From an uncultured Candidatus Actinomarina sp. (GTDB lineage Bacteria; Actinomycetota; Acidimicrobiia; Actinomarinales; Actinomarinaceae), in contig CABYIX010000003.1 of assembly GCA_902519215.1 (NCBI GenBank), positions 1-64,000 on the forward strand: a stretch of DNA of 64,000 bases. The letters run 5' to 3'. Below the pieces are notes generated by a model. That model made no database searches and was not told the origin of the DNA. It saw only the letters and a list, made by a program, of their open reading frames with translations. This document shows positions 25,886 through 34,022 of this stretch, piece by piece. The first letter of the stretch is position 1, and each line of letters starts with the position of its first letter. The position numbers and the translations under genes were made by a program.

Positions 25886-27360
25886 TGAAACAGATTTATC
25901 AATATCTTATATTTATATTATTTTTTGCTGTTTGCAGTACTACACAAACCCCTATAAATTTGTCTTCTCTTTCTGAGACTGTTGGTTCCACTACTAACAA
26001 AATAGAGATAAATAGTTCCAACTGGACTGAATTCCTCGGAAAAAGCAATCAAGGAAATTTTGTTGCCTTAAGAGTAGATGAGAGCATTTCTGATGATCGA
26101 GTACTTGTTGTTTTTGATATTGAAAGCCTCGAGGAAGGAATTGAAGACGGTGGTAGAGTCATGAACCCCCTTGACAGAAATGTTATAGACAAAATGGCTT
26201 CTTTAGGAATACTCCCTATTTCAGATACAGTAATTGCGCTTCAAAAAAATTTAGATCCAAGTAAATTTACAACATCCTTTAATGTACAAGGAGATTTTCA
26301 TAATTCTGATATTACAAAAATTGATTTTACTGAATATTTTACACAATATACCAGTGGCCTTTTACCCTCATTCTTTATTGAATCATCTAAAAATAATATT
26401 TTTATGATTGGAGGAAAAGGCAATATTGTAAAAATGAATATTAATGATGGGTCAGTTGCAGAGTTGAATTCAAACCTCTCAGAGATAATAGAGTCTCAAG
26501 AATATTCCTCAACCGTAAATGGTTCAGACTATAGCTCCAGAATGGGGATAAGAGATACAGTGATTGATACGAGAAATAATTTTCTGTTGGTTACAGCTAT
26601 TAAAAAAGATGAAAAGGAGAACTGTTTTACATTGGGAGTTCTGTCAGCAGATATGTCTAATGATTATTTATCATTTTCATGGACTTTTGAAATAAACCAC
26701 TGTGAAGAAAACTTTAACTCCCATCAAGTAGGGGGAAGGATACAACCATTTAAAGAGGGTTACCTATTAACTGTCGGAGACTTTAAATTACCTGAAGACT
26801 TCGGCTATGAAACAACTGAAGATTCTCACTTATCTAAAATTTTATTAATTGATAGAAACTGGAATGCAACTATTTTTTCTTCTGGACACAGAAATCCACA
26901 GGGCCTAGCAATTCATAATGAAACTATTTTTTCTTCTGAACATGGTCCTTTTGGCGGGGATGAAGTAAATATTATTGAGGAAGGTAAAAATTATGGATGG
27001 CCTTCAAGTGCTTATGGTTTTACTTATGGTTTAGAAAATATTTATGAACTTGATCATGACCCTGTTTTCCAAGAGCCTATTTATTTTTTCACACCTTCAA
27101 TAGGAATAAGTGAAATTGCGTTCTATAACCAAGATGAGTTTCCAAGATGGAATGATTTTCTAATGGTTTCTAGTTTAAAAAATATGACTCTATATACAGT
27201 AAAGCTTGATGCTTCACAAAGAAGCGTAATACATGTTGGTGAACTTTACATTGGTGAAAGAATAAGAGATTTTACTATTGCTGTTAACGGTGAATTATTT
27301 TTAGCTGGAGATCTAGGAAGCTTAATTATTATAAATAGAACAGACCAGGATATCCCTTAA
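25885..27360 (+). CDS. PQQ-type glucose/sorbosone dehydrogenase-like lipoprotein
   Basis: 491 residues, GTG start. A lipoprotein signal peptide ends at C17 (LFFAVCS). The body is a predicted six-bladed propeller of the glucose/sorbosone dehydrogenase family; SGHRNPQGLAIHNET, EHGPFGGDEVNIIEEGKNYG and WPSSAYG carry the usual catalytic-His and PQQ/Ca-site regions. It would oxidise an aldose or polyol outside the membrane; substrate and cofactor are not proven. It lies only about 0.6 kb from the polyol PTS island. Confidence 0.75.
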   Translation: MKQIYQYLIFILFFAVCSTTQTPINLSSLSETVGSTTNKIEINSSNWTEFLGKSNQGNFVALRVDESISDDRVLVVFDIESLEEGIEDGGRVMNPLDRNVIDKMASLGILPISDTVIALQKNLDPSKFTTSFNVQGDFHNSDITKIDFTEYFTQYTSGLLPSFFIESSKNNIFMIGGKGNIVKMNINDGSVAELNSNLSEIIESQEYSSTVNGSDYSSRMGIRDTVIDTRNNFLLVTAIKKDEKENCFTLGVLSADMSNDYLSFSWTFEINHCEENFNSHQVGGRIQPFKEGYLLTVGDFKLPEDFGYETTEDSHLSKILLIDRNWNATIFSSGHRNPQGLAIHNETIFSSEHGPFGGDEVNIIEEGKNYGWPSSAYGFTYGLENIYELDHDPVFQEPIYFFTPSIGISEIAFYNQDEFPRWNDFLMVSSLKNMTLYTVKLDASQRSVIHVGELYIGERIRDFTIAVNGELFLAGDLGSLIIINRTDQDIP

Positions 27361-27443
27361 AAGTTATTGAATTAAGTTACAAAAATTACAACTTTTAAAA
27401 ACTGTAATCAAAATCCAAATTAAAGTTAAGCTAAAATTACATC

Positions 27444-27722
27444 ATGCAAGTTATATACGCTTTAGTTCCTTTACTTGGTGGTTGGTTAGTTTATGGTTTA
27501 ATTGCCTCTGTTTTCTTAAAAAATGCAAGTAGCAGAGACTACCTCTTATTAATATCTTCTGGTTTGATAGGAGGTCTTTTAGGGGGGTTCATAGGTTCAG
27601 GTATGGATATTCCTTCCAACTTATGGTGGATGAGAGAACTTATTAAAATTGGTGTAACGATTTTAGCTATGTATACAATTCAAATAATCAGGATACAATA
27701 TTACAACTTTAAAAAACAGTAG
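27444..27722 (+). CDS. small membrane protein, unknown
   Basis: 92 residues with about three hydrophobic segments (4-25, 31-54, 66-84). Glycine-rich turns (LIGGLLGGFIGSG) resemble small YeaQ/YmgE-like proteins, though similarity is too weak for a call. It ends just before the convergent 91-residue gene of the PTS operon. Confidence 0.55.
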   Translation: MQVIYALVPLLGGWLVYGLIASVFLKNASSRDYLLLISSGLIGGLLGGFIGSGMDIPSNLWWMRELIKIGVTILAMYTIQIIRIQYYNFKKQ

Positions 27723-27998
27723 TTAGTTCTTTGGAACTCGTGCTGCTTTAAGCAAATTTCCGTTTTCATCAATTAAGCCACATCTCTTAGAAATTAATTT
27801 TGGATTAAATGCGAAAAGATTTTTTCTCCAAGTTGCTATGTACCCATAACCTCCAACTTGATCAAGCCTAGATAATGCCTCACCTAACTCTTTTGAAGAC
27901 CCTGCTATAACAACTGGTAGGGAATCATACTGAGCATCCCACTCCTCAGATTCCTCAACTTTAGATGAAGTAAGGAGTGTTTTTAATATGCTACTCAT
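27723..27998 (-). CDS. small soluble protein co-encoded with HPr, unknown
   Basis: 91 residues, no membrane segment, no recognised domain. Its start overlaps the HPr stop by 8 bases, and it is the last gene of the minus-strand mannitol PTS operon. Features are EEWDAQYDSLPVVIAGSS and GYGYIATWRKNLFAFNPK. The position suggests a role linked to PTS or polyol use; none can be shown. Confidence 0.55.
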   Translation of the reverse strand: MSSILKTLLTSSKVEESEEWDAQYDSLPVVIAGSSKELGEALSRLDQVGGYGYIATWRKNLFAFNPKLISKRCGLIDENGNLLKAARVPKN

Positions 27999-28278
27999 TA
28001 TTATCTAAAAGCTGTTCAAACCTAATTAAAAAACTTTCCTCATCATCCCCATCCAAAACTAAAGTAAATGGTTTATCTTTGGCTATCCCTAAACTTAGGA
28101 TTCCGATCATGCTCTTTCCATCTTTTTCAACTACTTCCTCTTCTCCGGTTTCTTTATTTACTTTTGGAAATCTTACTGCCACAGTGCCATTAAACTCTTG
28201 TGCTAATTTTACAAATAAACTTGCAGGTCGAGCATGTAGACCAACTTCATCTTTTACAACTAATTCTTTTTCAATCAT
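27991..28278 (-). CDS. ptsH: PTS phosphocarrier protein HPr
   Basis: 95 residues. The active-site histidine is H15 in VGLHARPASLF, and GKSMIGILSLG holds the Ser46-type region. It is slightly longer than the usual 85-90 because of an acidic insertion (NKETGEEEVVEKDG, about 41-54). HPr passes phosphate from Enzyme I to the EIIA proteins of this island. The gene directly follows mtlD. Confidence 0.95.
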   Translation of the reverse strand: MIEKELVVKDEVGLHARPASLFVKLAQEFNGTVAVRFPKVNKETGEEEVVEKDGKSMIGILSLGIAKDKPFTLVLDGDDEESFLIRFEQLLDNNE

Positions 28279-29358
28279 CTAACCTCCGAGCTTTTCAATG
28301 TATCTATCACTATAGTCTTCAAGCTCCCAAAATTCCGTATAAAATTTCTCTCTTCCTGTAGATATGTGATCTTTATGAAATTGGTCATACCCATCAATAT
28401 CTGAAAAACTATTTTCAAATATAATATCTAAGATTTCTTTAAAAGAACTTACATCACTATTATTTGTTATCAATGTGCGAAGTGGATATTCAAATCGTTC
28501 ATCTTTGGAGAACTTTATTTCTGGATTTCTACAAATTCGATTAACTTCATCCTTTATTAAAGAAAGGGAAAAACGTTCAATGATTAGGTTATTAAAACTT
28601 TCATGATCTAGGTCTTGATTTGTGAATAGGTTAAATGCAGTGCTTAACTGTGAAACTGTTTTTTTTGCAAATGTAATTCCTATGTCCATGTCTAAGATTT
28701 CATGAATAAAATTGATATTGTTAGACTTTGCAAAATATGCCAATTGTAAATGAAGTCCGTTAAGCAACCATAATTTTTTATAAAACTCATTATCATAATT
28801 TTTATAATTAACGACATCTGATTTTTTTAAAGGCTTACCCTTAGAGTCTTCATCAAGGATTATTGATCCATACTTTTCAACAGTAACACTTAAAGAATCC
28901 GTAGTTTGAGGGGGTACTATTTTATCAACCACAGCATCTATAACTTCTAAATTGGGATTCAATTTTTCAACCTTGTTACTTGAGATACTAGAAGCTCGAT
29001 ACATATTTTCAAAAGCAACAAATATTTGGTTTCGATCATTATCAAGCTCTGCAACTTTTTGAAAAATACCTTTAACAAACTTAGGACCAACGGAAGTAGA
29101 AATCAGATCTGCATCTAGTAAACATGCTTTAAGTTCATCTGTGCTGGCTAAATCTATAGCTTTGATATTAGACACAATGTTAATATCACTACTATTCGCA
29201 TTGATTGATGTAACTCTATAACTTTTTTCAGAGTTAATTAAATTTACAAGTTCTTTATTTACATCAACAAAAATAACTTGATAATCATTTTCAAAAAGTA
29301 CAGGTGCAATAAATCCCCTACCTATATTTCCAGCACCAAAGTGAACAGCAAGCTTCAT
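28279..29358 (-). CDS. mtlD: mannitol-1-phosphate 5-dehydrogenase
   Basis: 359 residues. The N-terminal Rossmann motif is HFGAGNIGRGFIAPVL; EKLNPNLEVIDAVVDKIVPP and NGLHLQLAYFAK are MtlD-like stretches of the catalytic domain. It oxidises mannitol-1-phosphate to fructose-6-phosphate with NAD. Start and stop overlap or touch the EIIA and HPr genes. This gives the mannitol branch a complete route into glycolysis. Confidence 0.93.
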   Translation of the reverse strand: MKLAVHFGAGNIGRGFIAPVLFENDYQVIFVDVNKELVNLINSEKSYRVTSINANSSDINIVSNIKAIDLASTDELKACLLDADLISTSVGPKFVKGIFQKVAELDNDRNQIFVAFENMYRASSISSNKVEKLNPNLEVIDAVVDKIVPPQTTDSLSVTVEKYGSIILDEDSKGKPLKKSDVVNYKNYDNEFYKKLWLLNGLHLQLAYFAKSNNINFIHEILDMDIGITFAKKTVSQLSTAFNLFTNQDLDHESFNNLIIERFSLSLIKDEVNRICRNPEIKFSKDERFEYPLRTLITNNSDVSSFKEILDIIFENSFSDIDGYDQFHKDHISTGREKFYTEFWELEDYSDRYIEKLGG

Positions 29359-29798
29359 AGTGATTGAGATAGTAAATTAAAAATATTTTCAACTGATGTT
29401 TCTTGCCAAAGTTTCTTAGCATCGTCTTCATCTTCAATAGCGTCGGCAAGTGCTGAGAGAACATTCATGTGTTCATCGGAATTTGCAGCAATCCCAACTA
29501 TTATATAAGCTGCCTCCTCTCCCCATGAAACACCCTCTGGAACCTGAATAACGCTGATTCCGGTATGTAGAACGTGAACTGAACCAGATGACATACCGTG
29601 AGGAATAGCAACACCATTCCCAATAAATGTTGCAAATAATTGAGTATCTAGCTTTTCAAGCATAGAGTCAATGTATTCTTTTTTGATATACCCATTTTCA
29701 AGAAGAAGCTGCCCTGAAGCAATGGTGGCTTCCTCTTTTGTTTTAAAATTCCTGTTTGTTGAAATTGAATCTACCAACAATACTTTTTTTTGACTCAT
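29355..29798 (-). CDS. PTS mannitol-type EIIA
   Basis: 147 residues of the EIIA fructose/mannitol fold; the phosphorylated histidine is H67 in FIGNGVAIPHGMSSG. It accepts phosphate from HPr and passes it to EIIB. It overlaps both neighbours by 4 bases. In E. coli MtlA this domain is fused to EIIC and EIIB; here all three are separate proteins. Confidence 0.92.
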   Translation of the reverse strand: MSQKKVLLVDSISTNRNFKTKEEATIASGQLLLENGYIKKEYIDSMLEKLDTQLFATFIGNGVAIPHGMSSGSVHVLHTGISVIQVPEGVSWGEEAAYIIVGIAANSDEHMNVLSALADAIEDEDDAKKLWQETSVENIFNLLSQSL

Positions 29799-30115
29799 GT
29801 AGAGGTTATTTCATTACCCTCTGATAAATCAGTAATTAATTTTTTAAGTGCTGGGTCGTTCATAAACATCATAAACTGGATGACAACAGCGTTTTCTGGT
29901 GCTGCGGCTTTTGCAGCAGCTGCTAGGCCTGTGTGACAAACAACTATATCTGAATCAGCTGGTATCTGAGTAGCTGGTGCATGAACAATTTCAACATCTA
30001 AACCAGCTTTCTTGGCTTTTTTAACTAAGCCATTCTTTACCATTAAGCTTGAACCAGCTCCAGCTTCACAAGCTAAACATATCTTTTTTACTTCTGCTCC
30101 GTTAATTGAACTCAT
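29795..30115 (-). CDS. PTS mannitol-type EIIB
   Basis: 106 residues from the ATG at 30115. The phosphocysteine loop is CEAGAGSSLM with C16 as the likely phosphorylated residue. An upstream TTG in frame lies inside the terminator-like hairpin and was rejected; a GGAGG sits just before the chosen ATG. It phosphorylates mannitol during transport by EIIC. Confidence 0.9.
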   Translation of the reverse strand: MSSINGAEVKKICLACEAGAGSSLMVKNGLVKKAKKAGLDVEIVHAPATQIPADSDIVVCHTGLAAAAKAAAPENAVVIQFMMFMNDPALKKLITDLSEGNEITST

Positions 30116-30124
30116 AATTCCTCC

Positions 30125-30165
30125 AAAAAAAAATTGACTTGGGAATTTTACTTCCCAAGTCAATT
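30125..30165 (-). terminator. intrinsic-terminator-like hairpin between mannitol EIIC and EIIB genes
   Basis: Perfect 14-bp stem (30132-30145 with 30152-30165), 6-base loop, followed in the minus-strand transcript by nine T (A-run at 30125-30133) and then the GGAGG of the EIIB gene. It has all parts of a Rho-independent terminator but lies inside the operon. It may attenuate EIIB/EIIA/MtlD/HPr expression or protect EIIC mRNA. Confidence 0.8.
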
Positions 30166-30183
30166 ATAACTTAATAGTTTTAA

Positions 30184-31245
30184 TTAAACAGTTGGTATGT
30201 TGCTTTCAATTGCGGCATCAACACCTGCATCTGTTTCTTTAATTGGACGTGCTCTTAGCAAGATAACACCAACAACTGCTGATGCTGCTGTAGCAATTGC
30301 TACACCTGCTAATACTGGGAACGCCCCACCTTTCGGAAGCATTGCTATATAAGCAAAAATACTTCCTGGTGACGGAGGTCCTACTAAACCTGCACCGGTT
30401 GCTACGAACCATAGGTCAGCAGAGATTCCTCCAGCCCACATTGCGATGATCATAATTGGATGACCAAGGACATATGGGAAATAAATTTCATGTATTCCTC
30501 CAAAGAAGTGAATAATGATTGAGCCTGGTGCGGATTCTTTCCACATACCAGTACCGGCAAACCAATAAGCCAAAAGTAGACCTAAACCAGGACCTGGATT
30601 AGTCTCCAAAAGGAAATAAATTGATTGACCTGCTTCTGCAGACTCAGCTGCTCCAAGAGGTGTTAACACACCTTGGTTTACAGCATTGTTCAAGAACAAT
30701 ACCTTAGCAACTTCAATTGGAATGTCAGCTAGTGGAACTAAACCGCTTTCTACTAACCAACCTGCGCCGTTACCTAATGCACTTGTTATTGCATCAAGTA
30801 CTGGGCTAATTACATTATAAGCAATGACTGCTAAGCCCCAACCTAGAATACCGAGAGAGAAGTTATCATATAACATCTCAAATCCCTCAGGTACACTATC
30901 TTGTACTCTGTCGTCAACTTGCTTCATGATCCAAGCTGCTAATGGACCCATTACCATAGCACCTAAGAACTGTGGTGAGGAAGTAGCAACAATAATAGCT
31001 GTTGTTACAACTGCACCAATAACTCCACCTCTATGACCATGTACCATCTTTCCACCTGTGTAACCTAACAAAAGTGGTAATAAGGTAACAATCATAGGAC
31101 CAACCATGGATGACAAATCTTCATTTGGCAGCCAACCAGTTGGAATGTAGAGTGCTGTAATTAAACCCCAAGCGATGAAAGCACCAATATTAGGAATAAC
31201 CATTCCTGACATAGCACCGCCAACGCGTTGTATGGATTCTTTCAT
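30184..31245 (-). CDS. mtlA: PTS mannitol-type EIIC permease
   Basis: 353 residues, polytopic. GGAMSGMVIPNIGAFIAWGL near the N-terminus and FFGGIHEIYFPYVL in the last third are MtlA EIIC hallmarks; GIHE is part of the substrate site. It carries mannitol across the membrane while EIIB phosphorylates it. First gene of the minus-strand mannitol operon, with its control region at 31246-31410. Confidence 0.94.
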   Translation of the reverse strand: MKESIQRVGGAMSGMVIPNIGAFIAWGLITALYIPTGWLPNEDLSSMVGPMIVTLLPLLLGYTGGKMVHGHRGGVIGAVVTTAIIVATSSPQFLGAMVMGPLAAWIMKQVDDRVQDSVPEGFEMLYDNFSLGILGWGLAVIAYNVISPVLDAITSALGNGAGWLVESGLVPLADIPIEVAKVLFLNNAVNQGVLTPLGAAESAEAGQSIYFLLETNPGPGLGLLLAYWFAGTGMWKESAPGSIIIHFFGGIHEIYFPYVLGHPIMIIAMWAGGISADLWFVATGAGLVGPPSPGSIFAYIAMLPKGGAFPVLAGVAIATAASAVVGVILLRARPIKETDAGVDAAIESNIPTV

Positions 31246-31287
31246 ATTTACAATCCCCCTAATCGATTGTTTGTTTATACGTATTTA

Positions 31288-31362
31288 ATTATTTTAAAAT
31301 AATCAACTTAATTATAAGAAAATTTTCAATAGGTTTCAGGTAGATGTGGTATAAATTTATAC
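31288..31362. promoter_or_regulatory. palindromes upstream of the mannitol operon
   Basis: The 165-base divergent gap between mtlA and the 127-residue gene holds ATTATTTTAAAATAAT (31288-31303) and GTATAAATTTATAC (31349-31362), both perfect palindromes. They are candidate operators or promoter elements; in DNA this AT-rich some palindromes arise by chance. Confidence 0.35.
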
Positions 31363-31410
31363 ATTTTATGTAACCATTTGATAAACTTAAGGCACTAAAA
31401 AAGAAAAATC

Positions 31411-31794
31411 ATGAAAAATTTACTATATCTACTCGTTGGAATTGGGTTTTTAGCAATTATCTCAAGTAGTGCTTCAGGTTTTTTAACTTCAGAAACTAGC
31501 AGTACGCTAGATGGACTTTATGAAGAAAGTTTTTATATTGATCCTGAAAATATTGAAATAAGTGATGATGTAGTAAAGATTTATCTTTTACAAATTAATA
31601 AAAATAATGGCGAAAAAAAATTAAATGATTGTCTGAATTTTTATAGTTCTGAATATGAAAACTACAAAATTGAATGCTCTATCTCAGTAAATGAAAATAT
31701 AGCATTTGATGATGAGTGTGTTTTTATAACAGGAGTTTTTATAAAAGAAGAAGAAAAAGATGTAGTTACTATTGTGAAAGATAACTCTTGTTAG
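31411..31794 (+). CDS. small secreted or membrane-anchored protein, unknown
   Basis: 127 residues: an N-terminal signal peptide or anchor (MKNLLYLLVGIGFLAIISSS), then an acidic exported domain of about 105 residues with four Cys (near residues 80, 92, 109 and 127) that could form disulfides. No known family. It is the only plus-strand gene inside the PTS island and is convergent with the lipoyl gene. Confidence 0.6.
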   Translation: MKNLLYLLVGIGFLAIISSSASGFLTSETSSTLDGLYEESFYIDPENIEISDDVVKIYLLQINKNNGEKKLNDCLNFYSSEYENYKIECSISVNENIAFDDECVFITGVFIKEEEKDVVTIVKDNSC

Positions 31795-31797
31795 TAA

Positions 31798-32070
31798 CTA
31801 ATCAAAAATAGAACCAAGTAAACTATCCTCCTCTGTTTCTATCTCGGCTACAGGTTCTCCAACATTAATCATGTCTCCTTCACTAGCAATTAAATTTATA
31901 ATCTCGCCAGAATAAGGGGATTCGAGATCCATATCTACCTTATCTGTTGAAATTTCACAAAGGACATCTCCTTTATGAACTTTGTCACCGATAGAAACTT
32001 TCCAAGATAGTAACTCCGCCTCTGACATTTGATCAGACATAGCTGGTAGCAGGATATTTTCTTTGGCCAT
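31798..32070 (-). CDS. free-standing lipoyl-domain protein
   Basis: 90 residues that form one biotinyl/lipoyl domain (about 4-78); the lipoylated lysine is K44 in EISTDKVDMD. In E2 proteins this domain is followed by an E1/E3-binding domain and an acyltransferase core; here the gene ends just after the domain with a short acidic tail, and no E2 core or E3 follows. It is the last gene of the operon with the E1 alpha and beta genes, 6 bases after E1 beta, and would carry the acyl group made by that E1. Confidence 0.88.
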   Translation of the reverse strand: MAKENILLPAMSDQMSEAELLSWKVSIGDKVHKGDVLCEISTDKVDMDLESPYSGEIINLIASEGDMINVGEPVAEIETEEDSLLGSIFD

Positions 32071-32076
32071 ATTAAT

Positions 32077-33060
32077 TTATACCATATCTTTAATAGCTTG
32101 CATAATATCTTCCTTTTGAGGGATAACTGTTGTTTCTAAATGTTTTGCAGAGGGCATTGGTGAATGAAGTCCTGAAACTAACTTGGGAGCAATAGAAAGA
32201 CTAGAGAATGCATCGCTCTGAACAACATTAGAAATTACAGTACTTCCAACTGAGCTGTTTGCAGGAGCTTCTTGGCAAACAAGAAGCTTCTTTGTCTTTG
32301 AAACTGAAGTAATTATGGTTTGCATATCCAGAGGGGAAAGAGTTTGAAGATCAATGAGTTCTGCAGAGATTTCAGATAGCTCATCAGAGGAAATTGCACC
32401 CTTTACAGCATTCACCATGTTTGAATAAGAGACAATAGTAATATCATTTCCTTCAGATAGAATTTTTGCCTGACCAAGAAGCTCAGAATTACTAGGAATG
32501 TTATTTAAAACTACATCATCTTTAATTTTATAAATTAATTTATGTTCCATAAATATTACTGGATTTGGATCAACAAAAGAATGCAAAAGCAAATCATATG
32601 CATTTTGTGGGTTTGACGGTGTAACAACTTTCAAACCTGGAACATGACAAAACCAAGACTCTAAAGACTGGCTATGTTGTGCAGCAGCTCCTGTCCCAGC
32701 ACCACTAGCGCCCCTAACAACAATGGGTACATTAACTGCTCCCCCGTACATAAAATGAAGTTTTGCTGCTTGATTAACAATTGGATCCATCGCATTTACA
32801 ATAAAATCACTGAACTGCATCTCTACAATAGGTTTTGAGTCTGTCATAGCAGCACCTACTGCTAAACCAGCTATTACATCTTCAGCAATAGGTGTATCTT
32901 TTATTCTCTCTTCTCCAAAAGTTTCTAATAATCCATCAGTAACTCCAAATGCACCACCGTAGATTCCTATATCTTCACCTGCTATGAAAGCATTTGGATA
33001 CTCTTTAAGAATTAGTGAGAGTGCATTGTTAATTGCCTGCCCAACAGAAAGCTCAGGCAT
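32077..33060 (-). CDS. thiamine-diphosphate dehydrogenase E1 beta subunit (AcoB/PdhB-like)
   Basis: 327 residues. FIAGEDIGIYGGAFGVTDGL, RIKDTPIAEDVIAGLAVGAA, IVEMQFSDFI and VVRGASGAGTGAAAQHSQSL are E1 beta hallmarks. With E1 alpha it decarboxylates a 2-oxo acid or cleaves acetoin-like compounds and loads lipoamide. The ATG at 33060 was chosen because AGGAGG lies 7 bases upstream; it overlaps the E1 alpha stop by 8 bases. Pyruvate, acetoin or a polyol-derived substrate cannot be told apart from sequence. Confidence 0.9.
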   Translation of the reverse strand: MPELSVGQAINNALSLILKEYPNAFIAGEDIGIYGGAFGVTDGLLETFGEERIKDTPIAEDVIAGLAVGAAMTDSKPIVEMQFSDFIVNAMDPIVNQAAKLHFMYGGAVNVPIVVRGASGAGTGAAAQHSQSLESWFCHVPGLKVVTPSNPQNAYDLLLHSFVDPNPVIFMEHKLIYKIKDDVVLNNIPSNSELLGQAKILSEGNDITIVSYSNMVNAVKGAISSDELSEISAELIDLQTLSPLDMQTIITSVSKTKKLLVCQEAPANSSVGSTVISNVVQSDAFSSLSIAPKLVSGLHSPMPSAKHLETTVIPQKEDIMQAIKDMV

Positions 33061-34012
33061 AAGAGTCCTCCTCAAGATTAGTGATGGGACTTAGTGGAGA
33101 GTCTAAAGCTTTCTTTACTGAAGTTCTTATTGTGTTTTTTACTTCTTCATCAATTTCTTTTAAATCTACTTCTGTAATGCCTTGTTCAAGAAGTTTTCCA
33201 ATATATCTTTTAATCGGATCTTTTTCATCCTTCCAGAAATTTATTTCCTCACTTGTCCTGTATAAATTACGATCAGACTTTGAGTGTCCCCTATAACGAT
33301 ATGTAACAGCTTCAATAAATTTTGGTCTATTATTACTTAATATTTCATCTTTACAAGTGGATACACTTTCATAAACAGCCTCGACATCATTACCATCAAT
33401 TTGAATACTTTCAATACCGTATGAATGTCCTCGTGATGCGATTGATTCACCGGCAACTGCTTTTTCTGAAGCCATAGACATTCCGTATTGATTATTCTCA
33501 CATAAAAAAAGTACAGGAAGGTTCCATAATGAAGCTAAGTTAAGTGCTTCATGAAATGATCCCTCATTTACAGCTCCGTCACCAAAGAAACACAAAACTA
33601 TATTTTCTTTCTTTTGTAACTGAAATGAAAGAGCAGCTCCAACAGATATAGTTAAACTTCCTGCAACAATACCATTGGCACCAAGATTTCCATTTGATAA
33701 ATCAGCAATGTGCATGGAGCCTCCACGACCTCTACAATATCCGTCTTCACGTCCTAAAAGCTCAGCAAACATTTTATATGGGTCCGCACCCTTGCCTAAA
33801 CAATGGCCATGTCCTCTATGGGTTGAAGTTATTAAGTCTTTTTTATCTAATGCGAGACATGCACCAGCTGCTGTTGCTTCTTGTCCTATAGAAAGATGCA
33901 TTGTTCCATGCAGAAGACCACGAGAAAACATTTCCTCTAATGCTTCTTCAAACAATCTTATAAGCATCATCATTCGATGAAGTTCTAATTGAGTATCTTT
34001 GGTTACTGACAT
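33053..34012 (-). CDS. thiamine-diphosphate dehydrogenase E1 alpha subunit (AcoA/PdhA-like)
   Basis: 319 residues. The ThDP motif runs from GDGAVNEG (144-151) to ENN (172-174). STHRGHGHCLGKG and RGGSMHIAD match E1 alpha proteins of the acetoin/pyruvate type. It pairs with the downstream beta subunit. It follows the SAF oxidoreductase gene by 10 bases, so the E1 enzyme is transcribed with the glucitol-type PTS; this context suggests its substrate derives from the imported polyol. Confidence 0.9.
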   Translation of the reverse strand: MSVTKDTQLELHRMMMLIRLFEEALEEMFSRGLLHGTMHLSIGQEATAAGACLALDKKDLITSTHRGHGHCLGKGADPYKMFAELLGREDGYCRGRGGSMHIADLSNGNLGANGIVAGSLTISVGAALSFQLQKKENIVLCFFGDGAVNEGSFHEALNLASLWNLPVLFLCENNQYGMSMASEKAVAGESIASRGHSYGIESIQIDGNDVEAVYESVSTCKDEILSNNRPKFIEAVTYRYRGHSKSDRNLYRTSEEINFWKDEKDPIKRYIGKLLEQGITEVDLKEIDEEVKNTIRTSVKKALDSPLSPITNLEEDSYA

Positions 34013-34022
34013 TAATTTCTAT

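Noticed and set aside
27977-28282. 101-codon plus-strand frame opposite HPr
   Set aside because: Shadow of ptsH, whose active-site motif is intact on the minus strand.
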